Positions 25,469 through 34,446 of a DNA stretch of 64,000 bases are shown here, piece by piece. The first letter of the stretch is position 1. Each line of letters starts with the position of its first letter. Below the pieces are notes generated by a model. The model saw only the letters and a list, made by a program, of their open reading frames with translations, was not told where the DNA came from and searched no databases. Origin of the DNA: Loktanella gaetbuli (GTDB lineage: Bacteria > Pseudomonadota > Alphaproteobacteria > Rhodobacterales > Rhodobacteraceae). Where the stretch lies: NCBI RefSeq assembly GCF_020531945.1, contig NZ_JAJATZ010000008.1:67319-131318 (forward strand), in the 5' to 3' direction. Both the position numbers and the translations under genes were made by a program.

Positions 25469-26333
25469 CGGTCAGGACCCATTGATTTCCACCTGACGGG
25501 GCGATTCACCGCTGAAAAATGGGGGTGAACACGTCTGCTCTTTTCTGGCTGACGGATGCGCAGATGGCGCGCCTCGAGCCCTTCTTCCCGAAATCCCACG
25601 GCAAACCGCGCGTCGATGACCGGCGCGTGTTGAGCGGGATTATATTCATCAATCGAAATGGCTTACGCTGGCGTGATGCGCCGGCAGCCTACGGCCCCCA
25701 CAAGACGCCTACATTCGCTGGAAGCGGTGGAGGTGAGTAGCAAGCGCCACCGGTCCGAGCGCGGCCACGAACAGGGCGTCTTCGCCCGGATCATGGCGGG
25801 TCTGGCGGCCGGGCACGGCGAGAAGAAGACCGTCATGATCGACGCGACCTATCTCAAGGCCAACCGGACAGCGACCAGCATGGGCGTTAAAAAGGGGGGG
25901 CGCGGTCGCCTGATTGGTCGCACCAAGGGCGCCATGAACACCAAGCTGCACGCCATCTGCGACAGCGAGGGACGCCCGCTCGACTTCTTCGTCACCGTTG
26001 GACAGGTCAGTGACTATATCGGCGCGCGGGCTTTGCCGGATGGTTTGCCAAAGGTCGAATGGCTGCTTGGAGACCGAGGCTACGACGCCGATTGGTATAG
26101 AGATGCCTTGCAAGAGAAAGGAATACGCGCCTGCATCTCTGGACAAAAACAGCGCAAGAAGACGGTGAAATACGACAAACGCCGCTACAAACGTCGCAAC
26201 CGCATTGAGATCATGTTTGGCAGGCTCAAGGATTGGCGGCGCGTTGCAACCCGCTACGACAGGTGTCCAAAGACATTCCTCTCGGCCATCGCGCTCGCAG
26301 CCGTCGTCATCTACTGGTTACGAGTCATGACCC
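25469..26333 (+). mobile_element. IS5-family (IS427-group) insertion sequence, degenerate
   Basis: The ends are imperfect inverted repeats: left CGGTCAGGACCCATT and the right end read in reverse GGGTCATGACTCGTA. Both are flanked by TA (CTA on both sides), the usual target duplication of this group. The length of about 865 bp fits. The transposase inside is broken, so the copy is likely immobile on its own. A second, truncated relative is at the right edge of the window. Confidence 0.8.
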
Positions 26334-26344
26334 TAGTCCACTGA
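25519..26344 (+). pseudogene. IS5-family transposase, frameshifted and interrupted
   Basis: The first frame gives LFWLTDAQMARLEPFFPKS and GLRWRDAPAAYGPHKT. The second gives GVFARIMAGLAAGHGEKK, MIDATYLKANRTATSMGVKK, LLGDRGYDADWYRDAL and RRNRIEIMFGRLKDWRRVAT: a DDE transposase of the IS427 group. This group normally has two frames joined by programmed frameshifting. Here one base is missing after GPHKT, and about 44 extra bases, including a stop, separate the RWKRW block from GVFAR. The normal terminal stop after IYWL is also lost (CGA), so the frame runs past the IS end. I therefore call it dead. Confidence 0.75.
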
Positions 26345-26531
26345 CATCAGACGACTTATACTTCAAAATACTGGGTGAAAATGGCGGACTGGGGATCAGT
26401 CTACTTCTCACGCACAGCTCTCTTTCAATAAATAAATCAATGATTTAATAAACCTTCTCGCTAAGGTATGGGTAGCAATCTGTGTAGCAGATATATTATT
26501 CTGAGCTGCTGCCGGTTCTGTGGACACGAGG

Positions 26532-26740
26532 TTAGGTTTGCATAGCGCGGTCCTCGAACGCCATAGGGCTGAGATAGCCCAGCTTTGAGTGGCGTCGTCT
26601 CGGATTGTAGAAGCGCTCGATGTAGTCAAACACATCGGCGCGTGCCGCATCGCGTGTGCGGTAGACTTTGCGGGCTGTCCGCTCGATCTTTAGCGACGAG
26701 AAGAAGCTCTCCATCACCGAGTTCTCCCAGACATTGGGCC
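26532..26740 (-). pseudogene. IS3-family OrfB, C-terminal fragment
   Basis: The minus-strand translation ENSVMESFFSSLKIERTARK, then RTRDAARADVFDYIERFYNP and RRRHSKLGYLSPMAFED, is the end of an IS3-family DDE transposase with the final catalytic Glu (MESFF). The upstream part of the frame does not continue the homology, so the 5' portion is lost. A segment near 26515-26530 may be the IS end. Confidence 0.8.
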
Positions 26741-26958
26741 AATATTTCTCGGCGAGACTTCCGGCTGGGATGAACCCATGCCGGGGGACGAGTTCTTTCT
26801 GGACTTCGCCGGTTCCGGTCTGCATCTGATCGACGCGAAATGGTAGGCTTGTCGTCTGGAACCCAAACTCGCCTGTATGTCTGTATTTTTTCAGGAAGGA
26901 CTTGGTGCGTTGCGGAACAGGCCCGCCCCCGGCGCGAGGTCACTTTGACCCAAGCCCA

Positions 26959-27001
26959 ATGACTTGCCCGCCGCTATGAAACATTGCGGCGGGCAAGTCA
27001 T
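26959..27001. repeat. Perfect 16-bp inverted repeat (hairpin)
   Basis: ATGACTTGCCCGCCGC at 26959-26974 and its exact reverse complement at 26986-27001 enclose an 11-base loop. It lies about 85 bp beyond the 3' end of the minus-strand GATase1-like gene. It has no U-tract on either strand, so it is not a classic intrinsic terminator. It may still stop transcription or protect the RNA end, or be a relic of mobile DNA, since it borders IS debris. Confidence 0.7.
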
Positions 27002-27085
27002 GTTGAGTAATCCCATCACATGCCAATATGACCTGTGCGGCTTTTATCACAGCGACGAGACTTGTGCGCGGGCGACCATTTAGGA

Positions 27086-27853
27086 TCAGATGTCGCGCGC
27101 AGCCCAGCCGATCATATTGCAGAATAATCTGTCATAGCCATCCCATTCAAGGAATGCGGGAGGCAGCCAGTGCTCGCTCATGTCGGACATCCATGCAACG
27201 GTGCGGCCCTCTCCAAACTGTCCGGTTGCAAGCAACGGCAGGCCACGCTGGGTCTCAGGTAGGGACAAAATCAGCTTAACCTCGGGCGCGTCTTTGAGTT
27301 TTACCTCGTTCACACCAAGCAGGTAAGGCCATTCCCCCGTGATGCCGTCAAGGATCGGATGATCGGCCATGTTCACGACGGGTGCGCATCCCTCGGGTAT
27401 TTCCATGCGGTCGTCTGACGACATGCACTCGACCGGCAGTGCAGCCTCGACAGAAGTCTTATGCCAGCGCGCCTTGCCGTCGATCCCTTGGAACGAGAAG
27501 TAGCCACCTATCATGATCAGACCGCCACCCTGTGCAGTCCAGTCGGCCAGCAGGTTGATCCGGTTCGCGACACGTTTGCCGCGCAACCAGACATCAGGAT
27601 GCAGAAGCAGGGTGTTGGCGCCGATATCGGACAAAATAATGACGTCGTAGTCCGAGAGGCCGTCCGGTGTCGTTGGGAAATCGGCTGCGGCGTCGTGGGC
27701 CGGCATATGCGTGACGTCATAGCCGCCCGTTTTCATGCCCTCCATGAAACGCTTGTGCCCCGTGTGAAAGGTGACGCTGCCAAACTGGTCGAAACCCTTG
27801 TAATGCGTCGAGGAGCTGACCCAGCTTTCGCCAACCAGAAGCACTTTTTTCAT
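27086..27853 (-). CDS. GATase1-like (class I glutamine amidotransferase-like) protein
   Basis: This 255-residue cytoplasmic protein begins KKVLLVGESWVSSSTHYKGF and contains DYDVIILSDIGANTLLLHPD and GGGLIMIGGYFSFQGIDGKA. These are features of the GATase1_like (PF07090-type) family. The canonical nucleophile Cys of amidotransferases is not evident at the GGxxSF elbow (GGYFSF), so glutaminase activity is doubtful. It is the last gene of the LacI-led cluster, overlapping the phosphotriesterase homologue by 4 bp. A role in processing the imported substrate is inferred from the operon only. Confidence 0.7.
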   Translation of the reverse strand: MKKVLLVGESWVSSSTHYKGFDQFGSVTFHTGHKRFMEGMKTGGYDVTHMPAHDAAADFPTTPDGLSDYDVIILSDIGANTLLLHPDVWLRGKRVANRINLLADWTAQGGGLIMIGGYFSFQGIDGKARWHKTSVEAALPVECMSSDDRMEIPEGCAPVVNMADHPILDGITGEWPYLLGVNEVKLKDAPEVKLILSLPETQRGLPLLATGQFGEGRTVAWMSDMSEHWLPPAFLEWDGYDRLFCNMIGWAARDI

Positions 27854-28917
27854 GTCGTTTGTCCTGTCGTTATTTTGCGGGCAAGGGCGTGTCGTGGGTT
27901 GTCCACCATCAGTTTCAGCAGATCCCCCTCCGTCAGGCCGTGGCGCAGGAGCCTGGGCAAAAAATGTCGCTGCACATGGGCGTAGCCGTTACCCCCATAG
28001 GCGCAGAGCATCATCTTAATGAAGACGTCTTGCGACAACAGGATATGGTTGCCGTAGCCAAGATCGAAAAGATTGACGATGGCGGCGGCATTTTCTTCAT
28101 CGGATGGGCATTGCACGGCCTGATCGGCATACCAGAAATCCATGCCGATCATGTCGTATTCCAGAAACGCTCCGCGGTCGGCCAGGCTGCGTTGATAGGC
28201 CAGATCCTTGCCCGATGGATTCATGTGGCACAGGATCACCCTGTCAGTGGGCAGACCGCTTCTTTCGACCAGATCAAGAACGTCGTGGGCCAGCCTGAAC
28301 CAGCCCGGAAGATGGACCATCAGGGGCAACCCCGTTGACGCAGCGGCCGTAGCCGAAGCCGCCAGAACCTTTCGTTCGGCAGTTGTGAAATCGGAACTGA
28401 CGCCGATTTCACCGATCAGTCCGATCTTCGTCTGGTCCGGACCAATGCCGACCCGTGCCTCATGGATTAGCTCGTCCGTGATATCGGCCTCGCTCATCCC
28501 GGACAGATAGTCCGGATGCGAGGTATGAAGATAATATCCTGCGCCCATGATGATGTTGAGCCCTGTCTTGCGCGCGATACGGGTCAGAGCTTCGGGATCC
28601 CGACCGATGCCCTTGCAGGTCGGATCGACGATGGTGGCCCCGCCTTCGGCAGCGAACAGCATCAGTTCGCGCACCGCCAGATCCTCATCATCCAGCGCGC
28701 AGTTCTCTCGATTGGCGAAAGGGTCGTGTCGCAACTGCGACAGAATCTCCGGCGTGATCGGAACATCCAGAATGTCGGACGAAAAATCCGGTTCATGTCC
28801 GCGCCACCAGCAGCGGCAGTCATTCAGGATATGCTCGTGCATCAGGGTGACGCCAAGAGTGTCCCGGGGCACCGGCCCCAGCACCGTCATGACGGTTTGG
28901 GAAAATTCCGTGTCCAT
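27850..28917 (-). CDS. Phosphotriesterase-family metal-dependent hydrolase
   Basis: This is a 355-residue TIM-barrel amidohydrolase of the PTE family. Metal ligands are visible: H27-x-H29 (MHEHI), E170 (GLIGEIG) in the position of the carboxylated Lys of true phosphotriesterase, H202 (MVHLPG), H231 (LCHMNPSG) and D297 (LLSQDV). Glu in the bridging position is known from the Escherichia coli homologue Php and in the family generally goes with lactonase-like or unknown activity rather than organophosphate hydrolysis. It lies 2 bp after the TenA-like gene and overlaps the GATase1-like gene. Its likely job is hydrolysis of a lactone or phosphoester of the imported compound. Confidence 0.85.
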   Translation of the reverse strand: MDTEFSQTVMTVLGPVPRDTLGVTLMHEHILNDCRCWWRGHEPDFSSDILDVPITPEILSQLRHDPFANRENCALDDEDLAVRELMLFAAEGGATIVDPTCKGIGRDPEALTRIARKTGLNIIMGAGYYLHTSHPDYLSGMSEADITDELIHEARVGIGPDQTKIGLIGEIGVSSDFTTAERKVLAASATAAASTGLPLMVHLPGWFRLAHDVLDLVERSGLPTDRVILCHMNPSGKDLAYQRSLADRGAFLEYDMIGMDFWYADQAVQCPSDEENAAAIVNLFDLGYGNHILLSQDVFIKMMLCAYGGNGYAHVQRHFLPRLLRHGLTEGDLLKLMVDNPRHALARKITTGQTT

Positions 28918-28919
28918 GC

Positions 28920-29567
28920 CTAGCTTCCCTCAATCTGTGCTGTGTCTCGGTAGGCCGCCGTGTGGAAATCGATCTCCAGCTGCGTCACCTGATCGAAGAT
29001 CGCGCAAAGTCGGTCTCCGTCCGTCTCCGCGCCATAGGTGTCGATCGCCTGCTTGAGCCAAAGCGCCTGATCGGCAAAGCCAGTGGCGGTATGCATATCC
29101 ACCCAGGCGCGCAGATCAAGATCGGTGATCTGTGCGCTGTTCGTGTTCCGGCACCACGTCCAGTACATCCACTCTGCCGCGAACATGGCGGTCAGCACAT
29201 CAAGGAAGCTGCCCGCGCGCGCAATGTCCAGCATGCCTGCATCGAAGGCGGTCACGGCAAGGGGCATGCTGTCCGCCACAACGATCCCGCGGCGGGCAAA
29301 TATCTCCTCGAAGTATGGCACCTGAGTGTTGGCCAAGGCATCCTGCACACCAATCAACCAGCGCCTTGCCGTGATGTCGGGCGCCTTGATCGTCGCGAAT
29401 GCAAAGATAGAAATTGCCGTTTCCACGAATTGGCCTTCGTAAGCCAGATAGCGATGGAAAACCTCCTTATCCAGCCCGCCGACCTGGATGTCGGCGACGA
29501 AGCGATGCTTCAGCATCCGGTTCAGAACGGCATCATTGGCCGACAGGATCCTGTCCGAAAGCAACAT
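28920..29567 (-). CDS. TenA/PQQC-like helical enzyme
   Basis: This all-alpha protein of 215 residues has the TenA/thiaminase-2 layout: FHRYLAYEGQFVETAISIFA, FEEIFARRGI, FLDVLTAMFAAEWMYWTWCR and a C-terminal helix with Glu and His (QLEIDFHTAAYRDT). The usual active-site Cys of TenA is not obvious, so it may belong to the TenA_E group or have another substrate. It sits between the BtpA-like gene and the phosphotriesterase gene with 2-3 bp spacing. No thiamine genes are nearby, so a salvage role in the sugar-like pathway is more likely than thiamine degradation; this is inference. Confidence 0.65.
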   Translation of the reverse strand: MLLSDRILSANDAVLNRMLKHRFVADIQVGGLDKEVFHRYLAYEGQFVETAISIFAFATIKAPDITARRWLIGVQDALANTQVPYFEEIFARRGIVVADSMPLAVTAFDAGMLDIARAGSFLDVLTAMFAAEWMYWTWCRNTNSAQITDLDLRAWVDMHTATGFADQALWLKQAIDTYGAETDGDRLCAIFDQVTQLEIDFHTAAYRDTAQIEGS

Positions 29568-29570
29568 GGC

Positions 29571-30413
29571 TCAATCACCTAGCGCGGGTGCTGCGGCGGC
29601 CACAAATGACCGCACGCGCGCGGCTTCTACCGGGTTCCACCAGACACCGCCTTCTTTCAGTGAGGACGCAACGATGACGGCACTTGCGATCGACAGGATG
29701 TCGGAGATGTTGCCTTCGGTCACGCCCGAGCCGACCAGAACCGGTAGGTCCGTCGCATCCGCAACTTCGGCGATCTCTTCCATCGTGGCGCTGTTTCCGG
29801 TCCGCTGACCGGTAGCGATGACGGCATCCACGTCGAAGAAGGCCAGATCCCGTGTCAGCTCTGCAACGCTGCGATCTGCCGTGATCGAATGGCTTCCGTG
29901 TTTGACGTGGCTATCGGCGAATACTCTGATCCCCTCTCCGCGCAGGGCAGACCGGTAGCGCATCGCCTCTGCCGCGCGGCCTTCCATGAAGCCTTCGTTG
30001 GCGACATAGGCATTTGCCCATTGATTCACCCGGATGAACGCTGCCCCCGTTGCCCGCGCGATGGCGAATGCGGGAAGGGGCGCATTTGCCAGCACGTTGA
30101 TCCCGATGGGGACATCAAACTCGCGCTTGATGCGGTCGACGACGACGGACATGAACGCCGGTGTCTCTGGGCCGATGTCGTCCGGTTTGGCAAAAGGTAC
30201 GTCGCCGTGGTTTTCAACGACCAGCCCGTGCAATCCGTTGCTGATCAACCGGTCCGCATCGCGCATGCAGGCGTCATAGATTTGGTCCAGCGTTTCGCCG
30301 CGATAGCGCGGCGAACCGGGAAAGGGCGGACAGTGGATCATGCCGATCAAGGCTTTTGGCCGGCCGAATAACTGCGTGATGGCGTTGCCTGCGTTGTCAG
30401 AGATAGATTGCAT
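29571..30413 (-). CDS. BtpA/SgcQ-family TIM-barrel protein
   Basis: The protein is about 280 residues, with family blocks ALIGMIHCPPFPGSPRYRG, GLHGLVVENHGDVPF, PIGINVLANAPLPAFAIARA, FIRVNQWANAY, GIRVFADSHVKHGSH, DAVIATGQRTG and PVLVGSGVTEGNISD. The family includes cyanobacterial BtpA, named from photosystem I studies, and Escherichia coli SgcQ from a cryptic sugar operon. In non-phototrophs it travels with sugar transport genes, as here. The ATG at 30413 is preferred over an upstream alternative because AGGA precedes it. The reaction is not known to me. Confidence 0.85.
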   Translation of the reverse strand: MQSISDNAGNAITQLFGRPKALIGMIHCPPFPGSPRYRGETLDQIYDACMRDADRLISNGLHGLVVENHGDVPFAKPDDIGPETPAFMSVVVDRIKREFDVPIGINVLANAPLPAFAIARATGAAFIRVNQWANAYVANEGFMEGRAAEAMRYRSALRGEGIRVFADSHVKHGSHSITADRSVAELTRDLAFFDVDAVIATGQRTGNSATMEEIAEVADATDLPVLVGSGVTEGNISDILSIASAVIVASSLKEGGVWWNPVEAARVRSFVAAAAPALGD

Positions 30414-30477
30414 TTCAGTCCTATTTTTTGCGCCGTGACCTGTCCGATTGGGACAAGCCACGGCAGAGTCCGACCGT

Positions 30478-31479
30478 TCAGGCCTTGCGCTTGAACTTGA
30501 AGTTCGCGGTGAATATCCGGGTATTGAGCCAGATCGCGATCAGGATGATCGTGCCGGTCACGATTTGAGTGAAAAACGGCGACACATGAAGCAATATCAG
30601 ACCGTTTCCGATGACCGCGATGGTCAACGTGCCAAGCAGTGTGCCCAGAATGGACCCGCGGCCGCCGAACAACGACGTTCCGCCCAAAACAACGGCAGCG
30701 ATGACCTGTAGCTCGAAGCCGACCGCGGCATTCGAAGACCCTGATCCCAGCCGGGCCGCGATCAGAAGGCCGGCAATGGCGCAGGCAATTCCAGACAGCA
30801 TGTAGACCGATGCGATTGTCCACTTCGCGGGCATCCCGACGCGACGTGCAGCTTCGGGGTTGGAGCCGACGGCAACAACCTGGCGGCCATACATCTGGCG
30901 TTGGATGATGACCGCGGCGAAAGCGGCGATCAGCAGCGCAATCACCGCCGGCACCGGTAGACCTAGGATCGTCCCACGACCCAAGGCAAAGAACCCGGGC
31001 ACATCGTCGATCGGGATCGAGTACCCTTTCGTCATGTACAAGGCGAAGCCACGGAGGATCGAAAGGCCCGCCAGTGTCACGATGAAGGCTGGGATCCCTT
31101 GGTAGGCAATGAACCAGCCCTGCACCAGACCGATCATCGCGCCAAAAGCGAGCATCGCAAAGACAGCGAGGGGCCAAGGGATACCGAATGACAGGATCAG
31201 TGCGACCGATGCACTGATGATCGCCACCTGCGAGCCCACCGACAGATCGATGCCCGCCGTGATGATGACGAAGGTCATCGCGACCGCGACGATCAGGATC
31301 GGAGCCGCCTGCCGCAGGATGTTCAAAATGTTGCCGACGCTCAGAAAAACGTCGGTCGTGACTGAAAAGAAGATCACGCAAACCGCGAAGAAGAACGAGA
31401 TGGACAGAACTTGTGCGTTCTCTGTCAGGAAATCAGCCAGTGCCGATCCTTGACCACGCTCTGTGTAGGCGTTGCTCAT
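30478..31479 (-). CDS. CUT2-type sugar ABC transporter permease (RbsC/FrcC-like)
   Basis: This 333-residue inner-membrane permease has about 8-10 hydrophobic helices. The CUT2 signatures are FVIITAGIDLSVGSQVAI, GFFIAYQGIPAFIVTLAGL and AAVVLGGTSLFGGRGSILGT. Its start overlaps the stop of the ATPase gene (ATGA), placing it directly after it. It moves the substrate bound by the periplasmic protein encoded two genes upstream. One permease gene is present, so it probably works as a homodimer. Confidence 0.9.
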   Translation of the reverse strand: MSNAYTERGQGSALADFLTENAQVLSISFFFAVCVIFFSVTTDVFLSVGNILNILRQAAPILIVAVAMTFVIITAGIDLSVGSQVAIISASVALILSFGIPWPLAVFAMLAFGAMIGLVQGWFIAYQGIPAFIVTLAGLSILRGFALYMTKGYSIPIDDVPGFFALGRGTILGLPVPAVIALLIAAFAAVIIQRQMYGRQVVAVGSNPEAARRVGMPAKWTIASVYMLSGIACAIAGLLIAARLGSGSSNAAVGFELQVIAAVVLGGTSLFGGRGSILGTLLGTLTIAVIGNGLILLHVSPFFTQIVTGTIILIAIWLNTRIFTANFKFKRKA

Positions 31480-32276
31480 ATTTCTTCTCCCTTGCCAACA
31501 ATCAGCTTCACCAGATCCTCAAGGCTTGTGGTGCTGATGTCGCGTTCTGCCACCTTGGTGCCCTCGTACATGACCGCGATCTTGTCACAGACGCGGAACA
31601 GATCCTGCAGGCGGTGCGTAATTAGGATAACTGACACGCCCCGCGCTTTGACGCGGTTGATCAGCCGCAACACGGCCTCGACCTCGGCGACTGCCAATGC
31701 AGATGTCGGCTCGTCCATAATCAGGACACGCGGATTGAACGACGCAGCGCGGGCAATTGCGATGGCCTGGCGTTGTCCGCCGGACAGTTGTGCAACCTTG
31801 GCCGTCAGCTTCGGAATGCGGATGTCCAGATCATCCAGCATCTCGCGGGCTTTGGCGCGCATGCTGCTATTGTCCAGAAACGACATCTTTGTCATTTCGC
31901 GACCGAGGAACAAGTTCCCCATTACATCGATGTGGTCACACAGGCTCAGGTCCTGAAAAACCATCTCGATAGAACGATCCCTTGCATCAGCTGGATTGGC
32001 AAATCGAACGACCTCGCCATCGATGCTGATGGTTCCTGCATCGGGGACATAGGTGCCGGAGATGACTTTCGTCAGCGTCGACTTGCCGGCTGCATTGTCG
32101 CCGATCAATCCGAGACATTCCCCTGGGGCAATATCCAGATCGACGCCTCTTAGCGCCTCGATGGATCCGAAGTTCTTCTTGATGCCGCGCAAAGAGATGC
32201 GCGGCACTATGCCCGTGCCGGAGGACGCAAGGCCCTCCGGCTCCCGGGCAATGCTCTGTGCTGGCCCTGCTTTCAC
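31476..32276 (-). CDS. CUT2-type ABC transporter ATPase, single nucleotide-binding domain (FrcA-like)
   Basis: The 266-residue ATPase has Walker A GDNAAGKST, signature LSGGQRQAIAIARA and Walker B VLIMDEPTSAL. Most CUT2 ATPases (RbsA, XylG) are fused double domains of about 500 residues. This one is a single domain, as in FrcA of Sinorhizobium. The start is a GTG that overlaps the stop of the binding-protein gene (GTGA). The protein acts on the cytoplasmic face with the downstream permease. Confidence 0.9.
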   Translation of the reverse strand: MKAGPAQSIAREPEGLASSGTGIVPRISLRGIKKNFGSIEALRGVDLDIAPGECLGLIGDNAAGKSTLTKVISGTYVPDAGTISIDGEVVRFANPADARDRSIEMVFQDLSLCDHIDVMGNLFLGREMTKMSFLDNSSMRAKAREMLDDLDIRIPKLTAKVAQLSGGQRQAIAIARAASFNPRVLIMDEPTSALAVAEVEAVLRLINRVKARGVSVILITHRLQDLFRVCDKIAVMYEGTKVAERDISTTSLEDLVKLIVGKGEEI

Positions 32277-33205
32277 TCGAAAATGCTCCGGAAGCTGTCG
32301 ACGTTTTCGCTGGTCACGATCGTGACAGGCACGGCGATGGTCGCTTCAACCTCTCCGCCACTGCTCAGGGTCTTGAGCGCTTCGACCGCAGCCGCACCCA
32401 TTCCCGCCGGATCCTGCTGGATCACCGCCGCGACATAGCCTTCATCGATGCCGCGAATGGCCTGCGCCGTAAGATCCCAGCCGAAGATCTGGATGCTGTC
32501 CTGCTTGCCTTGGCTTTCGACAGCAGCGACCGCACCCACAAGCGCCGGCTCTCCCGTTGCGTAGATCGCGGTCAGATCCGGATTCGCGGTAATCATGTTC
32601 TCAGCCGCGGCCAAGGCAAGATCCTGCACGTTCTGGCCATCTACTACCCCCGTCTCGGTAACACCCTCTGCACCTGAGATGACATTCACGAAACCGTCCT
32701 GCCGGATGTTCTGGATCGAAGAATTCAGGGCGCCTACGACGCCGATATTCGCCGTGCCACCCATATCGCTGACCATGTAGTCCAGAAAGAATGCGCCCAT
32801 TTCAGCGCCAGCGCTTTCGTTGTTCACACCGACCTGCGCGGCATGCGGACCTTCCGGAAGAACGGCATCAACTGCGACGACAGGAATACCAGCGTCCGCG
32901 GCCTGCTGGACCGCTGGCATGATGCCATTGGTGTCGATTGCCACGACAATAATACCGTCTACACCCTGCTGGATGTAGGTTTCGATAGCACTGTTCTGCG
33001 CGGCGGGATCATTGTTGGCATTGAATACAACCAACTCGTCCCCAGACGCCTCTGCCGCCGCGACCGCGCCTGCGTTCATCTGATTGAAAAACAGTGCCTG
33101 CTGGTTGATCTGCACCATTGCAAAGGTTTCGGCGTTTGCAGAGGAAGCCATCACGCAAGCCGTAGCTGTGGCCGATAGTAATGCCGTCTTTATAAAGCGT
33201 GTCAT
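32273..33205 (-). CDS. Periplasmic sugar-binding protein of the CUT2 transporter
   Basis: The precursor is about 310 residues with a signal peptide (MTRFIKTALLSATATACVMASSANA). A periplasmic-binding-protein type I fold follows: FFNQMNAGAVAAAEASGDEL, AIETYIQQGVDGIIVVAIDT, GIPVVAVDAVLPEG, NIRQDGFVNVISG, ADLTAIYATGEP-like turns and a C-terminal SFRSIFE. The ATG at 33205 was chosen because GGAG precedes it. It is 34 bp after the LacI-type regulator gene and is the first transport gene of the operon. The sugar cannot be named from the sequence. Confidence 0.9.
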   Translation of the reverse strand: MTRFIKTALLSATATACVMASSANAETFAMVQINQQALFFNQMNAGAVAAAEASGDELVVFNANNDPAAQNSAIETYIQQGVDGIIVVAIDTNGIMPAVQQAADAGIPVVAVDAVLPEGPHAAQVGVNNESAGAEMGAFFLDYMVSDMGGTANIGVVGALNSSIQNIRQDGFVNVISGAEGVTETGVVDGQNVQDLALAAAENMITANPDLTAIYATGEPALVGAVAAVESQGKQDSIQIFGWDLTAQAIRGIDEGYVAAVIQQDPAGMGAAAVEALKTLSSGGEVEATIAVPVTIVTSENVDSFRSIFE

Positions 33206-33239
33206 ATTTGTCTCCGTTGGGTTCAAGCTGTTTTTGTGC

Positions 33240-34277
33240 TTAGGTTTCGGTTCGTTTCTTGTTATTGGCCGGTGTCGAAACCGAACGGCGTTCGATCAAA
33301 TTTACCGGCAGACGTTCTGTCAGCGCCTTGAAACCTGGTTGACCCCAAGAGTCGCTGAACAGGATTTCAACGGCGCGCGCGCCAAGCTGCTCGACGGGCT
33401 GACAAACCGCCGTGATCGCTGGCGCAAAAAGATGCAAAGATCGCGCGTCGTCGAAGCTGATGAGGGAAAAGTCTTCAGGCACGCGGATGCTCCGCGCCCG
33501 AAAGACCTCCAGAATTCCGACTGTCAGCTCGTCAGACCCCGAAAAGATGGCTGTTTCTTGATCGGCATCGCGCAGAAATGTTTCGGCAAGCACACGGCCC
33601 GAGGTTGGAGAATGGTCTCCGACGAACAGGGTCGGCTCGACGGACTGGGTGCCGTCCTGAGCCAATCCGCGGCGCAGGCCTGCCAGCCGCATCTGCGTGC
33701 TGTGCAGATCGAGCCCGCCGCCGAAATAGGCGACGTGGCGATGACCCGCAGCCTTCAGATGCTGCCCTGCCAGAACGCCACCGAGTTCGTTGTCGCACAG
33801 CACCCGCGGGATCTTTCCATCGGGCACGTCTTCGTCAAGGATGACGGCTCTCGCAAAGTCATTCAGTGCCCGCGCGACTTGCGCTTCGGGTGCGCGGTTG
33901 GTGATAAAGATTACGCCATCCACCTGGTTCTGGGCTGCACGTCGCAACGCCGCCATTTCGCGATCTCTTTTGTTGAAAGTCGCGTGAAGGAGCACCATGG
34001 AGCCGTGTTTTTCGGCAGCCCCTTCGATGGCCGCGGCCAGTTTTGCGAAAAACGGGTTCGCGATATCCGGCAGGATCAATGCGATCGAATCCGACCGCCC
34101 GAGGCTCAGGCGCCGGGCATGGGGGTTCGGGTGGTACTGAAGCTTGCACACGGCCGCGTCGATCCGGGCGCGCGTCGCATCCGGCAGGTCCAGTGATCCG
34201 TTTAGGTGGCGGGAAACAGTCGCCGTCGAAACGCCTGCCTCCTTCGCAACATCCTTGAGACTGGTCCGTAATTTCAT
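33240..34277 (-). CDS. LacI-family transcriptional repressor
   Basis: The 345-residue protein begins with a LacI helix-turn-helix (SLKDVAKEAGVSTATVSRHL, then NGSLDLPDATRARIDAAV) and a hinge helix (NPHARRLSLGRSDSIALILP). A periplasmic-binding-like effector domain follows, with ANPFFAKLAAAIEGAA, DGVIFITNRAPE, FSLISFDDARSL and QPVEQLGARAVEILF. It is first in the minus-strand operon that ends with the GATase1-like gene, and is divergent from the kinase gene. The palindrome GGTTTAGTAAACC 44 bp upstream of its start is the probable operator, so it likely represses itself, the transporter and the kinase until inducer arrives. Confidence 0.9.
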   Translation of the reverse strand: MKLRTSLKDVAKEAGVSTATVSRHLNGSLDLPDATRARIDAAVCKLQYHPNPHARRLSLGRSDSIALILPDIANPFFAKLAAAIEGAAEKHGSMVLLHATFNKRDREMAALRRAAQNQVDGVIFITNRAPEAQVARALNDFARAVILDEDVPDGKIPRVLCDNELGGVLAGQHLKAAGHRHVAYFGGGLDLHSTQMRLAGLRRGLAQDGTQSVEPTLFVGDHSPTSGRVLAETFLRDADQETAIFSGSDELTVGILEVFRARSIRVPEDFSLISFDDARSLHLFAPAITAVCQPVEQLGARAVEILFSDSWGQPGFKALTERLPVNLIERRSVSTPANNKKRTET

Positions 34278-34320
34278 GCGTCACTCTTCTTTAATCAGGT
34301 CGGCGAAGCGTAAGTTAAGC

Positions 34321-34333
34321 GGTTTAGTAAACC
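34321..34333. promoter_or_regulatory. LacI-type operator palindrome between regulator and kinase genes
   Basis: GGTTTAGTAAACC is a perfect palindrome around a central base, the form bound by many LacI-family repressors in alphaproteobacteria. It lies 44 bp upstream of the LacI-type gene and 114 bp upstream of the divergent kinase gene, so one site could control both promoters. Confidence 0.65.
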
Positions 34334-34446
34334 CATTAACAATTGCCTTTTTTGATTCTGTCAACCATTCTTGCGGGAAAGAATTGTAGTGGTAGCCGGC
34401 GTTGCCTGAAAATTAATCAGCTTCGCCGGTAAGAAAGCAGAGGGCG

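Noticed and set aside
28920..29567. Reading of the TenA-like gene as a thiamine salvage gene
   Set aside because: There are no thiamine genes or TPP riboswitch nearby, and the active-site Cys is not evident. The operon context points elsewhere.
33084..34196. 370-codon plus-strand frame opposite the LacI gene
   Set aside because: Long antisense frames are common opposite GC-rich genes. The minus strand holds an unmistakable LacI regulator.
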